From Rubrivivax sp. (GTDB lineage: Bacteria; Pseudomonadota; Gammaproteobacteria; Burkholderiales; Burkholderiaceae_C): a stretch of 64,000 nt of DNA. Below, one piece after another: positions 57,037-64,000 of this stretch. Numbering within the stretch: position 1 is the stretch's first letter; each line of letters starts with the position of its first letter. The notes beneath the pieces were generated by a model that had not been told where the DNA came from, ran no database searches, and was given only the letters and a program-made list of their open reading frames with translations. Both the position numbers and the translations under genes were made by a program. The stretch spans positions 1-64,000 of the forward strand of contig JADCGQ010000005.1 in the NCBI GenBank assembly GCA_020248945.1. The letters run 5' to 3'.

Positions 57037-57524
57037 GGCGCGGGGTCGCTGCGCAGGAACTCGGCGAAGCCCGGGTCGGCGTAGGCTTCGGGCGGCAGGT
57101 CGTCGGCCAGCAAGGCGGCGTCGATGTCGGCCGCGGTGTGGATCTGCTCCTGCATCGTCCAGTGGTCGATGCCGACGAGGCCGGCGACCAGCACCACCAG
57201 GGGCAGCAGGGCGGCGGCGTGGCGCCACCACGGCATCGGGCCTCCGAACAGGCCGCTCACCGAACCCGTGCGAGCCGCCGCCAGCCCGAGCCCCGGGCCG
57301 CCGAAGACCGCCAACGCGGGCTCGGCGAGTGGCGCCGCGCTCACCGGCAACGGCGCCGCCGCGGCGCGCACGGCCCGGGCGCGCTCCAGCGCCTGTTGCC
57401 GCGCAAAGCGCAGCCGCTCGGTGGTGTCGGGTGCGAGCGCGGGTTGCGAGGTGACCAGCACGCCGATCACGCGCGCAGCCATCCGTGCCTCGAGGGCGTC
57501 GGTGGCGGGGCGGGTGCGGCTCAT
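57033..57524 (-). CDS. DUF3619 family protein, possible anti-sigma-like membrane protein
   Basis: A 163-residue protein. Residues about 1-105 are cytoplasmic, with TERLRFARQQALERARAVRA. One membrane helix lies at about 113-133 (HAAALLPLVVLVAGLVGI). The short C-terminal tail is acidic (AADIDAALLADDLPPEAYAD). The arrangement, a small single-pass protein directly after a sigma factor and coupled by ATGA, recalls anti-sigma factors, but no RseA-like sequence is seen. DUF3619 is known mainly from Burkholderiales at this locus. Confidence 0.8.
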   Translation of the reverse strand: MSRTRPATDALEARMAARVIGVLVTSQPALAPDTTERLRFARQQALERARAVRAAAAPLPVSAAPLAEPALAVFGGPGLGLAAARTGSVSGLFGGPMPWWRHAAALLPLVVLVAGLVGIDHWTMQEQIHTAADIDAALLADDLPPEAYADPGFAEFLRSDPAP

Positions 57525-58090
57525 GCTTGGATTCCCTTGTTGCTGAGGGCCTTGACCAGCGCGTGAACGGCCCGCGAGCAGTGTGTCTTGACACTGCCTT
57601 CGGAGCAACCCATCACCGCCGCCGTTTCGGCCACGTCGAACTCTTCCCAGTAACGCAGCAGGAAGGCCTCCCGTTGACGTGGCGGCAGCGCTTCGAGCTC
57701 AGTCTCGATCAAACGCAGCACCTGCGTGCGGTACACCGCGTCTGAAGCACTTTCGGTGCCCAGGGTGTCTTCGAGCAGGTGGAGCGACTCCAGCAGGTCG
57801 AAGTCGCCTTCGCCGTCGGCATTTCCCTCGAAGTCGCCGAGGTTGTGCACCACGGCGGAGCGCACCTTTTCGCGCCGGAACCAGTCCATCGTGGCGTTGG
57901 ACAGGATCCGCTGAAACAGCAGCGGCAGTTCGGCGGCCGGGCGATCGGCGTACTTCTCCGCCAGCCGGATCATCGCGTCCTGCACGATGTCGAGTGCGGC
58001 GTCGTCGCTGCGAACGGCGTAGGCCGTGCGTTTGAAGGCGCGTTTGTCGACGCTCTGAAGGAAGTCGGCGAGTTCCTGGTCGGTGGCCAA
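57521..58090 (-). CDS. ECF-type RNA polymerase sigma factor
   Basis: A 189-residue sigma factor. Region 2 spans about residues 10-75 (KRTAYAVRSDDAALDIVQDAMIRL and LPLLFQRILSNATMDWFRRE). Region 4 spans about 130-185 (LEALPPRQREAFLLRYWEEF, AAVMGCSEGSVKTHCSRAVHAL). The start is a TTG at 58090; the next in-frame ATG is too far inside. No good ribosome binding site is seen. The linked DUF3619 gene may encode its regulator. It is divergent from ilvB with about 260 bases between. Confidence 0.9.
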   Translation of the reverse strand: MATDQELADFLQSVDKRAFKRTAYAVRSDDAALDIVQDAMIRLAEKYADRPAAELPLLFQRILSNATMDWFRREKVRSAVVHNLGDFEGNADGEGDFDLLESLHLLEDTLGTESASDAVYRTQVLRLIETELEALPPRQREAFLLRYWEEFDVAETAAVMGCSEGSVKTHCSRAVHALVKALSNKGIQA

Positions 58091-58280
58091 CGGATGAGGG
58101 GCGCGGGGCCCTGAATGCCCTGTTTCGGGGCGGGTGGATTATGGCATCGGGGCCTGTCTGCACCGGTTGGCACCGGGCGATGGCAAACACCGCATGCATA
58201 ATGCTGGGTTCGCACAACGTTCTCTTGCGGTGCTGGGCGAGCCGTTTCATCCGGGCGGCCGACAGCACCAGGTAGCACCA

Positions 58281-58304
58281 GGTCTCCGAACCCGTTCAGA
58301 GACC
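58281..58304 (+). promoter_or_regulatory. Hairpin in the ilvB leader
   Basis: GGTCTC and GAGACC arms flank an inner GAAC/GTTC pairing. It lies in the 296-base gap between the sigma-factor start and ilvB. No T-tract follows. CATAAT at 58197-58202 may be a -10 box. I find no convincing branched-chain leader peptide. Confidence 0.4.
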
Positions 58305-58386
58305 GCGCAGGCACCACATCCGCCTCACGAGGGCGCGAAGAGGTGCACCGATGGATTTTCGTCAGAGAAAACCTCAGAGGTTCAAC

Positions 58387-60177
58387 ATGGATCTGTCTGC
58401 CGCGGAAGTCAAGCGTGCCGCTTCGGCACTCCCGTCTTCTTCTCCCTCCCCCGCATCGCCCGCAGCCGACATCAACGGCTCGGAGATCCTCGTCCGCTGC
58501 CTGCAGGCCGAGAACGTCAAGTTCCTCTGGGGCTACCCCGGCGGCGCGGTGCTCTACATCTACGACGCGCTGTACAAGCAGGACACCATCGAGCACGTGC
58601 TGGTGCGCCATGAGCAGGCCGCCGTGCACGCCGCCGACGGCTACGCCCGCGCCACCGGCGAAGTGGGCGTCGCGCTGGTCACCTCGGGCCCGGGCGTCAC
58701 GAATGCCGTCACCGGCATCGCCACGGCCTACATGGACAGCATCCCGATGGTGATCATCACCGGGCAGGTGCCGACGCCGGCGATCGGCCTCGATGCCTTC
58801 CAGGAGTGCGACACCGTCGGCATCACGCGGCCCATCGTCAAGCACAACTTCCTCGTCAAGGACGTGCGCGACCTGGCGCTGACGATGAAGAAGGCCTTCC
58901 ACATCGCCCGCACCGGCCGCCCCGGCCCGGTGGTGGTGGACGTGCCGAAGGACGTGTCGCTCAAGACGGCCGCGTTTGCGTACCCCGACAAGGTCGAGAT
59001 GCGCTCCTACAACCCGGTGCGCAAGGGCCACGGCGGGCAGATCCGCAAGGCCGTGCAGCTGCTGCTGGGCGCCAAGCGCCCGTACATCTACACCGGTGGC
59101 GGCGTCATCCTGGGCAACGCGAGTGCGGAGCTGCGCGAGCTGACCGAGATGCTGGGCTACCCCTGCACCAACACGCTGATGGGCCTGGGCGCCATCAAGG
59201 CCAGCGACCCCAAGTTCCTGGGCATGCTGGGCATGCACGGCACCTACGAAGCCAACATGACCATGCAGCACTGCGACGTGCTGCTGGCCGTGGGCGCGCG
59301 CTTCGACGACCGCGTCATCGGCAACCCGAAGCACTTCGCGCAGAACGAGCGCAAGATCATCCACGTCGACATCGACCCGAGCAGCATCAGCAAGCGCGTG
59401 AAGGTCGACATCCCGATCGTCGGTGACGTGAAGGAGGTGCTGGTCGAGCTGATCGCCCAGATCCGCGAGGCGCAGGCGCGCCCCGACAGCGCCGCGCTGG
59501 GTGCCTGGTGGAGCCAGATCAACACCTGGCGCAAGCGCGACTGCCTGGCCTACAAGCACAGCACCGAGGTCATCAAGCCGCAGATGGTGGTCGAGAAGCT
59601 CTGGGAGCTGACCAAGGACCGCGACACCTACATCACGAGTGACGTCGGCCAGCACCAGATGTGGGCGGCGCAGTTCTACCGTTTCGAAGACCCGCGCCGC
59701 TGGATCAACTCCGGCGGCCTGGGCACCATGGGCGTGGGCCTGCCGTACGCGATGGCCATCAAGCTCGCCAAGCCCGAGAGCGATGTCTTCTGCATCACCG
59801 GCGAGGGCAGCATCCAGATGTGCATCCAGGAGCTGTCGACCTGCCAGCAGTACCGCACGCCGGTGAAGATCGTCTCGCTGAACAACCGCTACCTGGGCAT
59901 GGTTCGGCAGTGGCAGCAGCTCGACTACGGCGGCCGCTACTCGCACAGCTACATGGACGCGCTGCCCGACTTCGTCAAGCTCGCCGAGGCCTACGGCCAC
60001 GTGGGCCTGCTGGTCGAGAAGCCGTCCGATGTGGAAGGCGCGCTGCGCGAGGCCATCCGGCTGAAGGACCGCACGGTCTTCCTCGACGTGCGCACCGACC
60101 CGACCGAAAACGTCTGGCCGATGGTGCAGGCGGGCAAGGGCATCTCCGAGATGCTGCTGGGCTCCGAAGACCTCTAA
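58387..60177 (+). CDS. ilvB: Acetolactate synthase large subunit
   Basis: A 596-residue thiamine-diphosphate enzyme making acetolactate or acetohydroxybutyrate for Val, Leu and Ile. The N-domain has WGYPGGAVLYIYDAL and the catalytic Glu in RHEQAAVHAADGYAR. The C-domain cofactor motif reads ITGEGSIQMCIQELS where most enzymes have GDG, followed by NNRYLGMVRQWQQ. AGAGG lies six bases before the ATG at 58387. Another ATG at 58351, also with an AAGAGG site, would add 12 residues. It partners IlvH downstream; the 112-base gap has a hairpin. Confidence 0.96.
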   Translation: MDLSAAEVKRAASALPSSSPSPASPAADINGSEILVRCLQAENVKFLWGYPGGAVLYIYDALYKQDTIEHVLVRHEQAAVHAADGYARATGEVGVALVTSGPGVTNAVTGIATAYMDSIPMVIITGQVPTPAIGLDAFQECDTVGITRPIVKHNFLVKDVRDLALTMKKAFHIARTGRPGPVVVDVPKDVSLKTAAFAYPDKVEMRSYNPVRKGHGGQIRKAVQLLLGAKRPYIYTGGGVILGNASAELRELTEMLGYPCTNTLMGLGAIKASDPKFLGMLGMHGTYEANMTMQHCDVLLAVGARFDDRVIGNPKHFAQNERKIIHVDIDPSSISKRVKVDIPIVGDVKEVLVELIAQIREAQARPDSAALGAWWSQINTWRKRDCLAYKHSTEVIKPQMVVEKLWELTKDRDTYITSDVGQHQMWAAQFYRFEDPRRWINSGGLGTMGVGLPYAMAIKLAKPESDVFCITGEGSIQMCIQELSTCQQYRTPVKIVSLNNRYLGMVRQWQQLDYGGRYSHSYMDALPDFVKLAEAYGHVGLLVEKPSDVEGALREAIRLKDRTVFLDVRTDPTENVWPMVQAGKGISEMLLGSEDL

Positions 60178-60187
60178 GCGCCTTTCG

Positions 60188-60209
60188 CGGGCCGGTGCGT
60201 GCCGGCCCG
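60188..60209 (+). terminator. Hairpin between ilvB and ilvH
   Basis: CGGGCCGG pairs with CCGGCCCG across a six-base loop and is followed by TTCTT. It starts 10 bases after the ilvB stop. It may be a weak terminator or stabiliser that separates large- and small-subunit levels. Confidence 0.55.
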
Positions 60210-60289
60210 TTCTTCACCCGTTGCTGCGTGGCCAAGGGCCCGGGGTTACCGCCCCGACGTCTGAAGAGCGCGTGGCCAGGACATCCACC

Positions 60290-61835
<1,546 letters not shown>

Positions 61836-61878
61836 CGGCTCCGCCCCGGGTCCGCCTGGGGCGCTATGCTCACCGGCT

Positions 61879-62706
61879 GTGAAAGAAGACCTGAACCTGA
61901 ACACCGACGACGACGCGCCGGCGCCGCTGCCCCCGCGGCGCAGGGGCATCTACGTGCTGCCCAATGCCATCACGCTGGCGGCGCTGTTCTCGGCGTTCTA
62001 CGGCATCATCATGGCGACCAACGGCCGCTTCGAGCTGGCCTGCATCGCCATATTCGTGGCCGCAGTGCTCGACAGCCTCGATGGCCGCGTGGCCCGCATG
62101 ACGAACTCGCAGAGCGCGTTCGGCGAGCAGATGGACAGCCTGTCGGACATGGTGGCCTTCGGGGCTGCACCGGCGCTCATCGTCTACCAGTGGGCGCTGC
62201 AGGACCTGGGGCGACTGGGGTGGATCCCGGCCTTCGTGTACATCGCCGGTGCGGCGCTGCGCCTGGCGCGCTTCAACGTCAACATCGGCGTGGTCGACAA
62301 GCGTTTCTTCCAGGGACTGCCCAGCCCCGCGGCGGCGGCCATCGTGATGAGCTTCATCTGGGTCATGGACGACGCCGGCTTCAAGGGCGTGAGCCGCATC
62401 GACTGGATCGAGTGGTCGGCCTTCGGCATCACGCTGTACGCGGGCCTGTCGATGGTGACCAACGCGCCGTTCTACAGCTTCAAGGTCTGGGGCGGCCGGC
62501 GGACGGTGCCGTTTGCGGTGCTGATCGTGGTGATGCTGACGATCGCGCTGGTGGCACTCGATCCGCCGCGCGTGCTGTTCGGCATCTTCTGCCTGTACGG
62601 CCTGTCGGGCTACGTGGTGTACGCTTGGCGCAAGTACAAGGGTCGGCATGCCAGCGTGGTGGCGCTGTCCACCGACGAGCCCGATGAAAAGGGCCTTCAT
62701 CCCTGA
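61879..62706 (+). CDS. pssA: CDP-diacylglycerol-serine O-phosphatidyltransferase
   Basis: A 275-residue inner-membrane enzyme making phosphatidylserine. The CDP-alcohol phosphotransferase motif is in LDSLDGRVARMTNSQSAFGEQMDSLSDMV near residue 70, where the four Asp bind metal. About seven hydrophobic segments are visible. The start is a GTG at 61879. The placement after ilvC is common in Burkholderiales although the pathways are unrelated. The polar N-terminal tail (NTDDDAPAPLPPRRRG) is cytoplasmic. Confidence 0.94.
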   Translation: MKEDLNLNTDDDAPAPLPPRRRGIYVLPNAITLAALFSAFYGIIMATNGRFELACIAIFVAAVLDSLDGRVARMTNSQSAFGEQMDSLSDMVAFGAAPALIVYQWALQDLGRLGWIPAFVYIAGAALRLARFNVNIGVVDKRFFQGLPSPAAAAIVMSFIWVMDDAGFKGVSRIDWIEWSAFGITLYAGLSMVTNAPFYSFKVWGGRRTVPFAVLIVVMLTIALVALDPPRVLFGIFCLYGLSGYVVYAWRKYKGRHASVVALSTDEPDEKGLHP

Positions 62707-62752
62707 ATCCCCCAAGCCTCGCGCGTGCGGGGCACGTGCTACATTCGACCGC

Positions 62753-62809
62753 ATGACGACCTTCGGTATTCTTTCGCTAGCGCTAGGCACCGCTTCCGCG
62801 GGTGCCTGA
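62753..62809 (+). CDS. Leucine leader peptide of leuA
   Basis: An 18-residue frame, MTTFGILSLALGTASAGA, with Ile-Leu-Ser-Leu-Ala-Leu at codons 6-11. Two of the leucine codons are CUA, which is rare in this high-GC genome and so sensitive to leucyl-tRNA supply. It is followed by a terminator and leuA. GGCACC at 62786-62791, just after the CUA codons, pairs with GGTGCC at 62801-62806. No ribosome binding site is visible; TACATT at 62740-62745 could be a -10 box, giving a nearly leaderless message. Confidence 0.8.
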   Translation: MTTFGILSLALGTASAGA

Positions 62810-62858
62810 TCGCACGCGACCGTCCTGACACCGAACGACGCCAGTCCCTACCCCGATC

Positions 62859-62899
62859 AACGGCCCGCCAGCGCACAGCAGCGGGCCGTTTGTCTTTTC
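62859..62899 (+). terminator. Rho-independent attenuator before leuA
   Basis: A perfect 10-bp stem AACGGCCCGC/GCGGGCCGTT (62859-62868 with 62881-62890) is followed by TGTCTTTT. It ends about 50 bases before leuA. GCGGG at 62798-62802 in the leader can pair with CCCGC of the 5' arm as an antiterminator. Confidence 0.85.
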
Positions 62900-62950
62900 C
62901 CCCGTCTACCGAAGCTGCTTGCGCACCGCAACCACCGCAAAGGCACGACC

Positions 62951-64000
62951 ATGACCGACAAGCTCATCATCTTCGACACCACCTTGCGCGACGGCGAACA
63001 GAGCCCCGGCGCCTCGATGACGCGCGACGAGAAGCTGCGCATCGCGCGCCAACTCGAGCGGCTGAAGGTCGACGTCATCGAGGCCGGTTTTGCCGCCAGC
63101 AGCAACGGCGACTTCGAGGCCGTGCGTGCCATCGCGCTGGCCATCAAGGACAGCACGGTGTGTTCGCTGGCCCGCGCCAACGACCGCGACATCGGCCGTG
63201 CCGCCGAGGCGCTGAAGGGCGCGGCCCGTGCGCGCATCCACACCTTCATCGCCACCAGCGAACTGCACATGGAGAAGAAGCTGCGCATGACGCGCGAGCA
63301 GGTGCTCGAGCAGGCGAAGCTGTCCGTGCGCTTTGCGCGCCAGCATTGCGACGACGTCGAGTTCAGCCCCGAAGACGGCTACCGCAGCGACCCCGACTTC
63401 CTGTGCCGCGTGCTCGAGGCCGTCATCGCCGAGGGCGCCACCACGATCAACATCCCCGACACCGTGGGCTACGCGATCCCCGAGCTGTACGGCGAGTTCA
63501 TCCGCTCCCTGCGCGAGCGCGTGCCCAACAGCGGCCGCGCGATCTGGAGCGTGCATTGCCACAACGACCTGGGCATGGCCGTGGCCAACTCGCTGGCCGG
63601 CGTGAAGATCGGTGGTGCGCGCCAGGTCGAGTGCACCATCAACGGCCTGGGCGAGCGCGCAGGCAACTGCAGCCTCGAAGAGGTGGTGATGGCCGTGCGC
63701 ACGCGGCGCGACTACTTCGGCCTCGATCTCGGCATCGACACGACTCAGATCGTGCCTGCCAGCCGAATGGTGAGCCAGACCACCGGCTTCGTCGTGCAGC
63801 CGAACAAGGCGGTGGTGGGCGCCAACGCCTTTGCGCACGCCAGCGGCATCCACCAGGACGGCGTGCTGAAGGCGCGCGACACCTACGAGATCATGCGCGC
63901 CGAAGACGTGGGCTGGGCCGCCAACAAGATCGTGCTGGGCAAGTTGAGCGGCCGCAACGCCTTCAAGCAGCGGCTGCAGGAACTGGGCATCGAGCTCGAG
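62951..64000 (+). CDS. leuA: 2-Isopropylmalate synthase (3' end outside window)
   Basis: The first 350 codons of the enzyme that condenses 2-oxoisovalerate with acetyl-CoA, the first step of leucine synthesis. The N-terminal HMGL-like barrel shows [20 protein letters not shown] (catalytic Arg and metal Asp), [31 protein letters not shown] (metal-binding HCHND) and [38 protein letters not shown] is followed by KLSGRNAF in the linker. The regulatory C-terminal domain lies beyond the window end. The ATG at 62951 gives the usual start. Leader peptide and attenuator lie upstream. Confidence 0.96.
   Translation, partial: MTDKLIIFDTTLRDGEQSPGASMTRDEKLRIARQLERLKVDVIEAGFAASSNGDFEAVRAIALAIKDSTVCSLARANDRDIGRAAEALKGAARARIHTFIATSELHMEKKLRMTREQVLEQAKLSVRFARQHCDDVEFSPEDGYRSDPDFLCRVLEAVIAEGATTINIPDTVGYAIPELYGEFIRSLRERVPNSGRAIWSVHCHNDLGMAVANSLAGVKIGGARQVECTINGLGERAGNCSLEEVVMAVRTRRDYFGLDLGIDTTQIVPASRMVSQTTGFVVQPNKAVVGANAFAHASGIHQDGVLKARDTYEIMRAEDVGWAANKIVLGKLSGRNAFKQRLQELGIELE

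Noticed and set aside
58201-58275. A 24-codon frame (MLGSHNVLLRCWASRFIRAA) as an ilv leader peptide
   Set aside because: Only one Val-Leu-Leu run, no ribosome binding site, and no T-tract terminator between it and ilvB.

Overview
The window looks like chromosomal DNA of a high-GC (about two thirds G+C) betaproteobacterium of the order Burkholderiales, probably from the Rubrivivax/Leptothrix/Methylibium/Rhizobacter side of that group. The placement rests on gene order (thrS-infC-rpmI-rplT-pheST-ihfA-merR, ilvB-ilvH-ilvC-pssA-leuA, a sigma factor/DUF3619/DUF3106/RDD cluster), on poly-glycine lipoprotein linkers and on protein sequence character. It is inference: no rRNA is present. I see no transposase, prophage or CRISPR array.

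Layout. 0.1-7.7 kb: a lipoprotein, a large BTAD/ATPase/TPR regulator, an EamA exporter, a small DUF2007-type protein, a quinone oxidoreductase, and the msrB-bolA-PpiC group. 7.9-13.1 kb: a complete branched-chain-amino-acid-type ABC importer (livKHMGF), with a hairpin between the binding protein and the permeases. 13.1-24.1 kb: a co-directional lipid/acyl-CoA catabolic run behind a perfect 12-bp palindrome. It encodes a fused hydratase/dehydrogenase, an HD-domain protein with diiron-oxygenase-like ligands, a thiolase, two hotdog thioesterases, an acyl-CoA dehydrogenase, two SDRs, an MDR reductase and an ElaA-type acetyltransferase. 24.1-32.7 kb: DUF1223, TauE/SafE and HI0933-type proteins, then tex, a TonB-dependent receptor and a patatin-like hydrolase joined by one-base overlaps.

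32.7-41.0 kb is the translation operon. A threonine-rich leader peptide and a terminator precede thrS. An AT-rich promoter-like island lies inside the end of thrS. infC appears to start with AUC. A folded leader precedes rpmI-rplT, a terminator lies before pheST, then come ihfA, a MerR regulator and tRNA-Pro(GGG). 41.0-41.7 kb holds nothing recognisable. 41.7-45.3 kb is creBCD, with an exact CreB-type direct repeat in front of creD.

45.4-58.1 kb: an FtsX/MacB-type exporter pair, a proton-pumping pyrophosphatase divergent from soluble pyrophosphatase, a large acyltransferase-like protein, nadE, glnB, and a five-gene chain (sigma factor, DUF3619, DUF3106, RDD, LOG) whose members all overlap by four bases. 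58.3-64.0 kb: branched-chain amino acid synthesis (ilvB, ilvH, ilvC), pssA, a leucine leader peptide with rare CUA codons and a terminator, and leuA, which runs off the window end.

The strongest theme is RNA-level control of amino acid and translation genes: two leader-peptide attenuators (Thr, Leu), a non-canonical infC start, a structured ribosomal-protein leader and several intra-operon hairpins. The best candidates for new biology are the HD oxygenase-like protein inside the acyl-CoA cluster, the thrS leader, and the CreBCD regulon in this lineage.
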